This document shows, piece after piece, positions 1 to 8,686 of a stretch of DNA of 64,000 nucleotides (positions are counted from its first letter, which is position 1; every line of letters begins with the position of its first letter). Origin of the DNA: Corticimicrobacter populi (lineage in GTDB: Bacteria; Pseudomonadota; Gammaproteobacteria; Burkholderiales; Burkholderiaceae_B). The DNA lies in the NCBI RefSeq assembly GCF_003123725.1, contig NZ_QETA01000009.1:20713-84712 (forward strand). The letters are read 5' to 3'. The notes beneath the pieces are model-generated. The model made no database searches. It was not told the DNA's origin and worked only from the letters and a program-made list of their open reading frames with translations. A program made the translations under genes and the position numbers.

Positions 1-149
1 AAATCCAGTTCCACCTTTTTCGTGTCGACTTCGACCCGAGCCTCGATCACCCCATCCTGGGCGTTGAGCAGGCGCAGCAGGCGGCTGGCGCAGCCCGAGC
101 AATTGAGATTCCTGACCGTCCAGGTCAGGGTCTGGGGATACGTATTCAT
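1..149 (-). CDS. HMA-domain metal-binding protein (3' part cut by window edge)
   Basis: The reading frame begins at an ATG preceded by AGGA about 8 bases upstream and runs off the left edge, so only the first 49 residues are visible. They contain the heavy-metal-associated fold signature N-C-S-G-C-A-S, with Cys17 and Cys20 as the expected Cu(I) or similar metal ligands. The piece looks like a free-standing copper chaperone (CopZ-like), since no membrane segment precedes the motif. It could also be the N-terminal metal-binding domain of a longer P-type ATPase; the missing part would decide this. A DUF2946 gene with its own Cys pair lies upstream on the same strand, which fits copper handling. 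Confidence 0.7.
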   Translation of the reverse strand, partial: MNTYPQTLTWTVRNLNCSGCASRLLRLLNAQDGVIEARVEVDTKKVELD

Positions 150-381
150 GATGCAATTCCTGATGATTCATTGGCAGGGATGGCAGCACGCAGGCACACC
201 CCTCCGGCGCAGCCAAGGCAGCGCCAGACAGGGACAGAAAGCGTGCGGAACATCCACAGGGAATGCCGCCGGGACGGCAATCTGCCCGCAGCCATGTTCA
301 GGACCGGAAACGACAGGCGTCGATCAGCCAGGCAACCGGCATGCGGTCGCCTGCCGGGCCATCAGTCAGGCAGAGGCAGGA

Positions 382-783
382 TCAGGAAAAGACGGGAGGC
401 GCACGTACCGGCACACGCAGCCATGACGGATCGTCAGGCAGGGCAACGGCAGCATCGGGGGGAGGAAAATCGGCGCGACCGGCATCAACCGGCAGCAGCA
501 GGAACAGCAGCGCGGCAAACAGCATCGGCAAGGGAATGCCTATCTTGCAGAACACGCATTGCGGCATGCGCTTGGCGACCTGGTCGAGCGGAGTATCACT
601 CTCGTCGGACAGGTCGATCATCATGGTCAGCATGCCACCGGGGTTGCAGATGATGACTTCGACCTGACGCCCCTGAGACGTCCCCCAGGCTGTCAACGCG
701 CTCAGCACCGGCCCCTGGACAACCAGGGTACAGAACATCAGCAAAGCGATGGAGCGAAGCCGTAACCGGCACCAGTGCAGCAT
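382..783 (-). CDS. DUF2946 family membrane-anchored protein
   Basis: The 133-residue protein has an N-terminal hydrophobic segment (about residues 10-30) and a second one (about 83-98). It has the DUF2946 cysteine layout: Cys46 followed by a C-x-x-C pair (Cys76/Cys79, P-Q-C-V-F-C). The C-terminus ends with the R-A-P-P block typical of the family. DUF2946 members are usually found beside copper or TonB-receptor genes, and their biochemical role is not established. Here the gene lies about 230 bases upstream of an HMA-domain gene on the same strand. A second, divergent paralogue lies at 14600-15022. I infer a periplasm-facing metal-related role and cannot say more. Confidence 0.75.
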   Translation of the reverse strand: MLHWCRLRLRSIALLMFCTLVVQGPVLSALTAWGTSQGRQVEVIICNPGGMLTMMIDLSDESDTPLDQVAKRMPQCVFCKIGIPLPMLFAALLFLLLPVDAGRADFPPPDAAVALPDDPSWLRVPVRAPPVFS

Positions 784-828
784 GGAACGGATTCTACAGG
801 GACGCGCACGCTCCCAGGTTGCGTTGCA

Positions 829-1710
829 TCAAGCCTGTTGGAGCGTCGTATAACTCAGGCGCACGTAGATGGGTGCATAGGGTTCGACCTGGGTGATTTC
901 CAACAGCGACTCGCGCGCCAGTTCGAGCATCGCCAGGAAATGGACCACAACCACTGCGGGGCCATCCCCGCTGTCGATCCGGTCGGCAAACAGTTCGGCA
1001 AATTCCATGAAGCGGACATTGCCCAGCTTGCGCAGGATCAGCGACATGTGCTCGCGCACCGACAACTGCTCGCGCGTGATCTGGTGGCTGGCATTGAGCT
1101 GTGCCCGGCGCAGTATGTCGAGCCAGGCCTGCTTGAGGTCATCGACGCTGACATCGGGCGGAATCTGCTCGAACACCAGGTTGCGCATCGCCTGTGCCAC
1201 CTGAAAGTCACGCCCCACGCGGGGCAGCGCATCCAGACCCTGTGCGGCCAGCTTCATCTGTTCGTACTCAAGCAGGCGACGCACCAGTTCGGCACGCGGG
1301 TCCTCGACCTCTTCGCCGGAATCGCTCTTGCGCACCGGCAACAGCATGCGGGCCTTGATCTCGATCAGCAGCGCCGCCATGAGCAGATACTCGGCGGCCA
1401 GTTCGAGATTGTGTTCCCGGATCTGCTCGACATAGGCCAGATATTGCCGCGTGACCTCGGCCATCGGGATATCCAGCACATTGAAATTCTGCTTGCGGAT
1501 CAGATACAGCAGCAGGTCGAGCGGCCCCTGGAAGGTTTCGAGAAAAACTTCCAGCGCATCGGGCGGAATGTACAGGTCTTGCGGCAACTGGAACAGCGGC
1601 TCGCCATAGAGCCGCGCCAGCGCCACATGATCGACAACGTCAGGCGTACTGTCGACCGCAGGCCGGGCCAGCGCATCGAGCTGAGTATCCGGAACGGCCG
1701 CAGGCTGCAT
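829..1710 (-). CDS. scpA: Segregation and condensation protein A
   Basis: ScpA is the kleisin subunit that joins the Smc ATPase with ScpB to form the bacterial condensin for chromosome compaction and segregation. The 293-residue product carries the typical N-terminal kleisin stretch F-x-G-P-L-D-L-L-L-Y-L-I near residues 58-70, followed by the conserved helix E-Y-L-L-M-A-A-L-L-I-E-I-K-A-R-M-L-L-P. The C-terminal winged-helix region that contacts the Smc head is also present. It is the second gene of a pair with the small DUF3460 gene, which ends 7 bases upstream. No scpB or smc is in the window. The length and motifs are normal. Confidence 0.95.
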   Translation of the reverse strand: MQPAAVPDTQLDALARPAVDSTPDVVDHVALARLYGEPLFQLPQDLYIPPDALEVFLETFQGPLDLLLYLIRKQNFNVLDIPMAEVTRQYLAYVEQIREHNLELAAEYLLMAALLIEIKARMLLPVRKSDSGEEVEDPRAELVRRLLEYEQMKLAAQGLDALPRVGRDFQVAQAMRNLVFEQIPPDVSVDDLKQAWLDILRRAQLNASHQITREQLSVREHMSLILRKLGNVRFMEFAELFADRIDSGDGPAVVVVHFLAMLELARESLLEITQVEPYAPIYVRLSYTTLQQA

Positions 1711-1717
1711 GCGCAGA

Positions 1718-1906
1718 TCAGTTGGTCTGGTAGACGTAGGCCTTCTGCGGCACGCGGGCGTTCTGGTAGCCTTCCTGCAGTTCGAAATCGATCTCGCGAT
1801 CCCACAGGCGGGCGCGGCCGTCGATCTGCTTCTTTTCCATATCGGGATGGGCCTTCTTGAGGTCTTTCAGAAAACAGGTGATTTCGGATTCGAAGTTGTT
1901 GGCCAT
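1718..1906 (-). CDS. DUF3460 family small protein
   Basis: This 62-residue acidic and charged protein matches the DUF3460 pattern: F-E-S-E-I-T at the N-terminus, then F-L-K-D-L-K-K near residue 12, then an R-A-R-L-W-D block. No membrane segment or catalytic motif is visible and the function is unknown. In Burkholderiales this gene normally precedes scpA, as it does here with a 7-base gap, so co-transcription is likely. A GC-rich stretch with no clear promoter separates it from the end of the amino-acid transporter operon at 1972. Confidence 0.85.
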   Translation of the reverse strand: MANNFESEITCFLKDLKKAHPDMEKKQIDGRARLWDREIDFELQEGYQNARVPQKAYVYQTN

Positions 1907-1971
1907 GGTGATCTGCTGTCAGGATGAACACGGACGGGACTGTCCCAACCGGGAGTTTACTACCTGTGCAC

Positions 1972-2712
1972 CTAATGCAGTATCTGACTCAGGAACAGTT
2001 TCGTCCGCTCATGCTGCGGATTGTCGAAAAACGCGTCCGGTGTATTTTGCTCGACGATCCGCCCGCCATCCATGAAAATCACCCGGTCCGCCACGCGCCG
2101 CGCAAAACCCATCTCATGCGTCACGCTGAGCATGGTCATGCCCTCCTCGCCCGCCAGCTCCACCATCACGTCGAGCACTTCCTTGACCATCTCGGGATCG
2201 AGCGCGGAGGTCGGCTCATCGAACAGCATGATCTTCGGTGCCATGCACAGTGCCCGAGCAATCGCGACCCGCTGTTGCTGCCCGCCCGACAACTGGCCGG
2301 GATACTTGTCGGCCTGCTCGGATATCCGCACCCTCTCCAGGTAGCGCCGTGCAACCGCCTCGGCCTCGGCCTTGGGCCGATGCAGCACCCAGATGGGGCC
2401 CAGGGTGAGATTCTCCAGCACCGTCAGGTGCGGGAACAGGTTGAAATGCTGGAACACCATGCCGACATCGCGCCGTACCTGCTCGACATGGCGCAGGTCA
2501 CCATCCAGCTCAGTACCATCGATCACGATGCGGCCCTGCTGGATCTCTTCCAGGCGATTCAGGCAACGGATCAGGGTCGACTTGCCCGAGCCTGACGGGC
2601 CGCAGATGACGATCCGCTCGCCACGTGCCACCTCAAGGTCGATATCCTGCAGCACATGGAACTTTCCGTACCACTTGTTGACGCCCTGCATCCGGATGAT
2701 GGGGTCGCTCAT
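1972..2712 (-). CDS. aapP: Polar amino acid ABC transporter, ATP-binding subunit
   Basis: This 246-residue ATPase of the PAAT family (AapP/GltL/GlnQ) powers amino-acid import. Walker A is G-P-S-G-S-G-K-S-T at about residues 38-46, the signature is L-S-G-G-Q-Q-Q-R, and Walker B ends in [10 protein letters not shown]. The downstream switch His (S-V-T-H-E-M) is present. I chose the ATG that overlaps the stop of the permease gene by 4 bases (ATGA), which indicates translational coupling. The open frame extends much further upstream, but only as a shadow of the permease gene. It is the last gene of a three-gene operon (aapQ-aapM-aapP). Confidence 0.93.
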   Translation of the reverse strand: MSDPIIRMQGVNKWYGKFHVLQDIDLEVARGERIVICGPSGSGKSTLIRCLNRLEEIQQGRIVIDGTELDGDLRHVEQVRRDVGMVFQHFNLFPHLTVLENLTLGPIWVLHRPKAEAEAVARRYLERVRISEQADKYPGQLSGGQQQRVAIARALCMAPKIMLFDEPTSALDPEMVKEVLDVMVELAGEEGMTMLSVTHEMGFARRVADRVIFMDGGRIVEQNTPDAFFDNPQHERTKLFLSQILH

Positions 2713-3767
2713 GGGTCTATCCTCCGTCCGGTATCCAGCTCCCGCTCCAGGTGCCGGCTGTAGCGCGACATGGCGTAGCAGAATACGAAATAGATGGCGG
2801 CGATGAACACATACGCCTCGACGCCGAAACCGCGCCAGGCGGCATCGGCCAGTGCCGCCTTGGCCGCCAGCGTGAGGTCGAAGATCCCGATCACGACCAC
2901 CAGCGACGTATCCTTGAACAGCGAAATGAAAATGCCGACCAGTGGCGGGATCACGGTCTTGAACGCCTGCGGCAGGATCACCAGCCGCATCTGCCGCCAA
3001 TAGCCCAGCCCCAGCGCATCGGCCCCTTCGTACTGGCCGCGCGGCACGGCCTGCAAGCCGCCACGCACCACTTCGGCAATGTAGGCGGCGGCAAACAGGA
3101 TGATGGCAATCTGGGCACGCAGCAGCTTGTCGATCGTCACGCCGGCGGGCAGGAACAGCGGCAGCATGACCGAGGCCATGAACAGCAGGCTGATCAGCGG
3201 CACACCACGAATCAGCTCGATATACACCACACTCAGGGCGCGCACCGCCGGCATCCGCGAGCGCCGCCCCAATGCCAGCAGCACACCCAGCGGGAAAGCA
3301 AACACGATACCGAAGATCGACAGCATCAGGGTCACGGGCAAGCCACCCCAGCGGCTGTTGTCCACGTACGGCAGTCCTGCCACACCGCCCCACATCAGCA
3401 CGGCCGAGGCCAGCAGCCCCGGCCCCCATATCAATAATAGACGCGGGCCCCAGAAACGGCGCAGGCAACTGCACACCACCACACCGATCAGGATCAGGCA
3501 GGCCAGCAACGGTCGCCACTGTTCATCGTAGGGGTATGTACCAAACAGAATGAGCCTATGCTTTTCAGCGATGAATGCCCAGCAGGCTCCCGCAGCATCG
3601 CGGCATTCTGCTGCGGAGTCTGCACTGAAGCGGGCCGAGAACAGCGCCCAGTCCAGCATGAACGGCACAGTCATCATCACCAGCCAGAGTGCCAGCGCCG
3701 TCAACAGCATATTGAAGGGCGTGGCGAACAGATGCCGCCGGCTCCAGGTCCAGGCCTGTTGCATCAT
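2709..3767 (-). CDS. aapM: Polar amino acid ABC transporter permease, AapM type
   Basis: This integral membrane permease of about 352 residues contains the long insertion between the first helices that marks the AapQ/AapM type. The conserved EAA loop reads Y-E-G-A-D-A-L-G-L near the C-terminal third, followed by [11 protein letters not shown]. The start is taken at the ATG at 3765-3767, with GGAG a few bases upstream; it sits right behind the stop of aapQ. A longer reading from 3788 would overlap aapQ and is not supported. Together with AapQ it forms the heteromeric channel of a general L-amino-acid importer. Confidence 0.9.
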   Translation of the reverse strand: MMQQAWTWSRRHLFATPFNMLLTALALWLVMMTVPFMLDWALFSARFSADSAAECRDAAGACWAFIAEKHRLILFGTYPYDEQWRPLLACLILIGVVVCSCLRRFWGPRLLLIWGPGLLASAVLMWGGVAGLPYVDNSRWGGLPVTLMLSIFGIVFAFPLGVLLALGRRSRMPAVRALSVVYIELIRGVPLISLLFMASVMLPLFLPAGVTIDKLLRAQIAIILFAAAYIAEVVRGGLQAVPRGQYEGADALGLGYWRQMRLVILPQAFKTVIPPLVGIFISLFKDTSLVVVIGIFDLTLAAKAALADAAWRGFGVEAYVFIAAIYFVFCYAMSRYSRHLERELDTGRRIDP

Positions 3768-3768
3768 C

Positions 3769-4956
3769 TCAGCGCTCCGCCAGGGCAAGGCGCCGGTTGT
3801 ACCAGTTCATGCAGACCGAAATGGTCAGGCTCACCGTCAGGTAGGCGGCCATGATAATCAGCACGCCCTCGATAGCCTGTCCGCTCTGATTGATCACGGT
3901 ATTGAGCACGGACACGATATCCGGATAACCGATCGCCACGGCCAGTGAACTGTTTTTGGTCAGGTTCAGGTACTGACTGGTCATGGGCGGCACGATCACG
4001 CGCAAGGCCTGCGGCAGAATCACCAGCCGCAGCGCCAGGTGCCGTTTCAGGCCCAGCGCATTGGCCGCCTCCCACTGCCCGTCTGCCACGGCCTGGATGC
4101 CCGACCGCACCACTTCGGCGACGAAGGCGGAGGTATAGATCACCAACCCCGCCAGCAAAGCTGCCAGCTCAGGCGTGAGTTGCATACCGCCAGTGAAATT
4201 GAAACCGCGCAGCGTCGGCATATCCAGTGCCAGGGCCGCACCGGACAGCAGCCAGCCTGCCAGCGGCCCAAATATCACCAGTAGCAGCCAAGTCCGGGCC
4301 ATCGGCCATGCCTGGCCCGTTGCCGCCTGCCTGCGGCGCGACCAGCGGCCAAAAAACACACCAACCACGATCGCCGCAGCCAGCCCGACAGCCAGCCACG
4401 GCAGGCTATCGCCCACCAGCGCCGGAAACTGCAGCCCCCGATTGGACAGGAACACACCAGGCAAGGGGTTGAGCGCCTGGCGCGGACCCGGCAGACTTTC
4501 CGTGATCAGGGCATACCAGAAAAAGAGCTGCAGCAGCAGCGGAATATTGCGCATGACTTCGACATAGACCGCCGCCAGCCGGGCCACCAGCCAATTGCGT
4601 GACAGTCGTGCGATGCCGACCAGCGTGCCCAGCAGCGTCGCCAGCACGATGCCGGCCAGTGCCACCTTGAGCGTATTGACGATCCCTACCAGAATGGCAC
4701 GCGCATAGGTATCGGCAGGCGCGTAGGCAATCGACGCTTCACCGATGGCAAAGCCCGCCTCGCCCTGCAGGAAACCAAAACCGGTGGCGATATTGCGTGC
4801 CGTCAAATTGGCCAGCGTATTTGATACCAGATACCAGACACCGCAGCAGACCAGCGCCACCAGCAACACCTGGTAGACAAAGGCCCGGACACCGGGCCGA
4901 CGCCAGGACAGTGCGGCACGCAGACGTGCCAGAACAGGTAGGAATTCGTACTGCAT
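3769..4956 (-). CDS. aapQ: Polar amino acid ABC transporter permease, AapQ type
   Basis: This 395-residue permease has the AapQ hallmarks: a long N-terminal half with a periplasmic domain, the motif E-V-M-R-N-I-P-L-L-L-Q-L-F-F-W-Y, and the EAA loop W-E-A-A-N-A-L-G-L-K near the C-terminus. It is the first gene of aapQMP and starts next to a divergent promoter region shared with the GGDEF-EAL gene at 5098. In most bacteria the binding-protein gene aapJ precedes aapQ. Here that place is taken by the divergent signalling gene, so the binding protein must be encoded elsewhere. The family assignment is firm; the substrate (probably Glu, Gln, Asp or broad) is inferred. Confidence 0.9.
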   Translation of the reverse strand: MQYEFLPVLARLRAALSWRRPGVRAFVYQVLLVALVCCGVWYLVSNTLANLTARNIATGFGFLQGEAGFAIGEASIAYAPADTYARAILVGIVNTLKVALAGIVLATLLGTLVGIARLSRNWLVARLAAVYVEVMRNIPLLLQLFFWYALITESLPGPRQALNPLPGVFLSNRGLQFPALVGDSLPWLAVGLAAAIVVGVFFGRWSRRRQAATGQAWPMARTWLLLVIFGPLAGWLLSGAALALDMPTLRGFNFTGGMQLTPELAALLAGLVIYTSAFVAEVVRSGIQAVADGQWEAANALGLKRHLALRLVILPQALRVIVPPMTSQYLNLTKNSSLAVAIGYPDIVSVLNTVINQSGQAIEGVLIIMAAYLTVSLTISVCMNWYNRRLALAER

Positions 4957-5097
4957 CGATAGTTTCTATACAACTTAGGTCTATTGGCTGTATCCCGCGA
5001 CTATGCTATCTTGCACATCACTTACCAAATGTAATAAATGCGCGTGTAAGGCAATATCGCCTTGGGGGGCACATGCGTATGAAGCAATCTAACATTC

Positions 5098-7011
5098 ATG
5101 CTGCACAAGCTTCAGAACAAAATCGCCACCCTGCTCTCGGTACCCTCCGACCCGCATCTGCTGGTGGCGCAGTGCCGCGCCCTGTCCAGGCATATTCCCA
5201 TTCTGTACTGCCTGCTGCTGGTCAACACCTGGGCCATCACGTCAGGTCATATCCATAGTCTGCCGATAGAGCTGGGCGTCTATGCGCCATTGGCGCTGAC
5301 CATGATCTGCATCATGCGCCTGCTGCTCTGGTGGCGTTCGCGCAAGCTATCGCCCACGCCGCAGCAGGCCCGGCGGATGCTGGTCCAGACCAACTGGCTG
5401 GCGGCTCTGCTGGCAGCGGCCTTCGTGCTGTGGAGCCTGACGCTGTTTCCCTACGGCGATCCCTACATGCAGGGGCATGTGGCATTCTACATGGCGATCA
5501 CAGTGATCGGCTGCATCTTCTGCCTGATGCACCTGCGCTCGGCCGCGCTGATCGTGGCCTTGATCGTCAATACTGCCTTTGCCATATTCTTCGGCATCTC
5601 CGGCCACCCCTCTTTTATTTCCATGACCATCAATACCGTGCTGGTATCGATCGTCATGCTGATCCTGCTGTCCGTGTACTACAAAGACTTCACCCGCACC
5701 GTACAGGCGCAACACCAGACACAGGCCCTCAGCAATGAGAATTTCCGGCTCGCCAACATGGACAGCCTGACCGGCCTGCCCAACCGGCGCAGTTTTTTCT
5801 CGACGCTGCACCAGTTGCATATCCAGACCTGTCTCAACGACACGCGCCTGAGCGTGGGCATCATGGATCTCGATGGCTTCAAACCGGTCAATGACATCCA
5901 CGGCCACACGCTGGGGGATCGCCTGCTCAACCAGGTCGGCCAAAGACTGCAGGCGGTCTGCGACAACCATTTTTTTCTGGCCCGGCTGGGCGGGGACGAA
6001 TTTTCCGTCATCATCTCGCATCCGCATGACGATGCCGAATTACTGCGGCTGGGAGAAGATCTCTGCGCCGCCATCCGGGTCCCTTTCGCAATCGATGATG
6101 TCCAGGTGCAGATCTCGGCCTCGATCGGCTTTGCCAGCGCTCCCGATATCGCCGCCGATGCCGAAACGCTGTTCGAATATGCCGACTACGCCCTCTATGC
6201 CAGCAAAAAGGCCCAGCGCGGACACGCCATCCTGTTCTCGCGCCAGCATCATGAGGAAATCTGCCGCAACGCGCTGATCGAACAGGCACTGCTCACGTCC
6301 GATCTGAGCGCCGAACTCTCGCTCGCCTTCCAGCCCATCGTCGACATCACCACCGGCAAGGCCGCCGGCTTCGAGGCCCTGGCACGCTGGCACAATCCGA
6401 TGCTCGGCGACATCCCCGCCGGCGCATTCATCCCCATTGCCGAACGCACCGGTCTGATCAGCCAGATCACATTGCTGTTGCTGCAGAAAGCCCTGGACAC
6501 CGCCCGACTCTGGCCTGCGCACATCTACCTGTCCTTCAACCTGTCGGCGCACGACATCAACTCACCAACCCACATCCGCCGCATCCTCGATATCATCCAG
6601 CGCAACGCCATCAATCCATCACGTCTGCAGCTCGAAATAACCGAAACAGCCATGACCACGCATTTCGACCAGGCCAAGGCGGCCGTCGACAAGCTCCGTC
6701 AACTGGGCTGCGGCCTGGCACTCGATGACTTCGGCACCGGCTACTCAAGCCTGATCCGGCTGCATACGCTGCCACTGACCACCATCAAGGTCGACCGCAG
6801 TTTCGTGACCCATATCCAGGACAACCCCGCCAGCTACAAGATCGTCCGTTCGCTCCTGAGCCTGAGCCAGGAAATGGGCCTGGACTGCGTCGTGGAAGGC
6901 GTGGAGACGGGAGCAGAACTGGATACCCTGCGCAGCCTGGGCTGCCGTCATGTGCAGGGCTATCTGTTCTCCAGACCGCTTCCTGCCTCGCAGCTCGACA
7001 CTTTTTTCTGA
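5098..7011 (+). CDS. Membrane GGDEF-EAL cyclic-di-GMP protein
   Basis: This 637-residue protein is predicted to have about six N-terminal membrane helices (residues about 30-195), then a GGDEF domain and an EAL domain. The active-site motif is G298-G-D-E-F302 inside A-R-L-G-G-D-E-F. The residues upstream do not form the R-x-x-D inhibitory site, so product inhibition is unlikely. The EAL domain keeps the E426-A-L428 motif, the E-I-T-E-T motif, D-D-F-G-T-G-Y-S-S-L, the K-V-D-R-S-F lysine block and V-E-G-V-E-T. It therefore looks catalytically complete as a phosphodiesterase, while the GGDEF part may make or bind nucleotide. No strong ribosome binding site precedes the ATG; an in-frame stop at 5080 excludes a much earlier start. 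Confidence 0.92.
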   Translation: MLHKLQNKIATLLSVPSDPHLLVAQCRALSRHIPILYCLLLVNTWAITSGHIHSLPIELGVYAPLALTMICIMRLLLWWRSRKLSPTPQQARRMLVQTNWLAALLAAAFVLWSLTLFPYGDPYMQGHVAFYMAITVIGCIFCLMHLRSAALIVALIVNTAFAIFFGISGHPSFISMTINTVLVSIVMLILLSVYYKDFTRTVQAQHQTQALSNENFRLANMDSLTGLPNRRSFFSTLHQLHIQTCLNDTRLSVGIMDLDGFKPVNDIHGHTLGDRLLNQVGQRLQAVCDNHFFLARLGGDEFSVIISHPHDDAELLRLGEDLCAAIRVPFAIDDVQVQISASIGFASAPDIAADAETLFEYADYALYASKKAQRGHAILFSRQHHEEICRNALIEQALLTSDLSAELSLAFQPIVDITTGKAAGFEALARWHNPMLGDIPAGAFIPIAERTGLISQITLLLLQKALDTARLWPAHIYLSFNLSAHDINSPTHIRRILDIIQRNAINPSRLQLEITETAMTTHFDQAKAAVDKLRQLGCGLALDDFGTGYSSLIRLHTLPLTTIKVDRSFVTHIQDNPASYKIVRSLLSLSQEMGLDCVVEGVETGAELDTLRSLGCRHVQGYLFSRPLPASQLDTFF

Positions 7012-7099
7012 TCTGTAACGCAATGCGTGGAAAGCGCTGAAGCAGCCTCGACGCAGGCAATCGGCGTTAATATGGCGGCTGGCCCTTTTGCGTGTCATC

Positions 7100-7777
7100 A
7101 TGATCGAGCTCCAGCACGTCTTCAAGTCCTACGGTCGCAACAGCCGCAATATCCTGGCGGATATCAGCCTGCGCATCGGCGCAGGCGAACTGGTGTTCAT
7201 CTCCGGGCCTTCGGGTGCCGGCAAATCGACGCTGCTCAAGCTGATCGCCGGCCTTGAACATGCCAGCCGCGGTTCGGTACAGGTCAATGGCCAGCGGATC
7301 GACAAGCTACCGGCACGCGCCCTGCCCTACCTGCGCCGCGCTGTCGGCATCATCCTGCAGGATACCCACCTGCTGTTCGACCGCAGTGTGCTGCAGAATG
7401 TCATCCTGCCGCTGATCATCGCCGGCCAGTCCCCGCAGTCGGCAGCAGCACGGGCACGGGCGGCGCTGGGCAAGGTCGGCCTGCTCGACAAGGAAAACTT
7501 CAACCCGATCGAACTCTCCGGTGGCGAGCAGCAACGCCTGGCCATCGCCCGGGCCATCGTCAACCGTCCGGCCATCCTGATTGCCGATGAGCCCACCGCC
7601 AACCTCGACAAAGACAGTGCCCGTCTGATCATGTCGGTCTTCCGCGATTTCAACCAGGTCGGCGTCACCACCCTGATCGCCACCCACGACGAGGCCCTGA
7701 TGGCCGAAAACGCCACCCGTATCCTGCGGGTCGAACCCGGCCGCTTCTTTGACCTGCGAGCAGGGGAGCCGGCATGA
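7100..7777 (+). CDS. ftsE: Cell division ATP-binding protein FtsE
   Basis: FtsE is the ATPase of the FtsEX complex that sits at the division ring and activates cell-wall hydrolases at the septum. The 225-residue product begins M-I-E-L-Q-H-V-F. It carries Walker A G-P-S-G-A-G-K-S-T (residues 36-44), the signature L-S-G-G-E-Q-Q-R and Walker B L-I-A-D-E-P-T-A-N-L-D. I prefer the ATG at 7100, because the longer frame from 7088 only adds four residues. It overlaps ftsX by 4 bases (ATGA), so the two are translationally coupled. ftsY, often next to ftsE, is not here. Confidence 0.95.
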   Translation: MIELQHVFKSYGRNSRNILADISLRIGAGELVFISGPSGAGKSTLLKLIAGLEHASRGSVQVNGQRIDKLPARALPYLRRAVGIILQDTHLLFDRSVLQNVILPLIIAGQSPQSAAARARAALGKVGLLDKENFNPIELSGGEQQRLAIARAIVNRPAILIADEPTANLDKDSARLIMSVFRDFNQVGVTTLIATHDEALMAENATRILRVEPGRFFDLRAGEPA

Positions 7778-8682
7778 AAACGCTGCTGCAACAACACCGC
7801 TACGCGCTCGGCATCACGCTGCGGCGCTTCCTGGCCCAGCCGTTCTCTTCGCTCAGCAACCTGCTGGTGATCGCCCTGGCGCTGGCCATCCCGCTGCTGG
7901 GGGCCAGCGTGCTGCAATCGGTGCAACCCGTGGCCCGCGAGGTCTCCATCCAGCCAGAGCTGACTCTGTTCCTGAAGATCGACATCGCCCCCGCCGAACG
8001 GACCGGGCTGGCAGACCGTATCAAGACCGAACATGCCGATCTGATCGAATCCGTGCGTGTGGTGCCCCGCGAAGCGGCCCTGGCCGAGCTGAAGGCGCAT
8101 CCGGCCTGGTCCAATGCCCTGGCTGCGCTGCCCGACAATCCACTGCCCGACGCCATCGTCGCCACCTTGCGAGATGCCGACGACATTGCCTCGCAGGCCG
8201 ACCTGCTGGCTCGCCAATGGGGCCAGTGGCCAGGCGTCGAGCGCGTCCAGCTCGACAGCGCCTGGGTGCAGCGCCTCGAAGCGCTGCTGCGCTTTGGCCG
8301 CATCGGACTGGGACTGCTGGCGCTGGGCGTCGCGCTGGTCGTGCTGGCGACCGTGTTCAACACCGTACGCATGCAGGCGCTGTCGCAGCGCGAGGAAATC
8401 TCGGTGGCGCGCCTGCTGGGCGCGACCGAATCCTTCGTTCGGCGTCCGTTCCTGTACCAGGGTGCGCTCACCTGCACCCTGGCGGCATTGATGGCCATCG
8501 TGCTCAGCGCCCTGGCACTCCGGCCGCTGAACCGGGCCCTGTTCGATCTGGCGCGCAGCTACGACGCCGAATTCATCCTGCGCCTGCCCCCGGCTGGCTG
8601 GCTGCTGACTGCGATCCTGGCCATTGCCCTGCTGGGAGCCCTGTCGGCACGCTGGTCGGTCACGCGCAGTACCCACTTCTGA
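7774..8682 (+). CDS. ftsX: Cell division protein FtsX
   Basis: This is the membrane partner of FtsE: a 302-residue protein with one N-terminal helix (about residues 23-45), a large periplasmic domain that recruits amidase activators, and three C-terminal helices. The FtsX-family features R-E-E-I-S-V-A-R-L-L-G-A-T (about residue 207) and F-V-R-R-P-F-L-Y-Q-G are clear. It is coupled to ftsE by an ATGA overlap, and mutY begins 4 bases after its stop. The three genes probably form one transcript. Confidence 0.94.
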   Translation: MKTLLQQHRYALGITLRRFLAQPFSSLSNLLVIALALAIPLLGASVLQSVQPVAREVSIQPELTLFLKIDIAPAERTGLADRIKTEHADLIESVRVVPREAALAELKAHPAWSNALAALPDNPLPDAIVATLRDADDIASQADLLARQWGQWPGVERVQLDSAWVQRLEALLRFGRIGLGLLALGVALVVLATVFNTVRMQALSQREEISVARLLGATESFVRRPFLYQGALTCTLAALMAIVLSALALRPLNRALFDLARSYDAEFILRLPPAGWLLTAILAIALLGALSARWSVTRSTHF

Positions 8683-8686
8683 GTCC

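Noticed and set aside
775..1860. Long open frame on the plus strand opposite scpA (and similar long frames opposite mreB, ahcY, mrdA and the PAS chemoreceptor)
   Set aside because: They mirror the real genes on the other strand, as is common in GC-rich DNA. They have no family similarity and no ribosome binding site.
2713..3519. Apparent long N-terminal extension of the amino-acid ABC ATPase
   Set aside because: It is a shadow of the permease gene. The ATG at 2712 directly before the conserved ATPase core is clearly the start.
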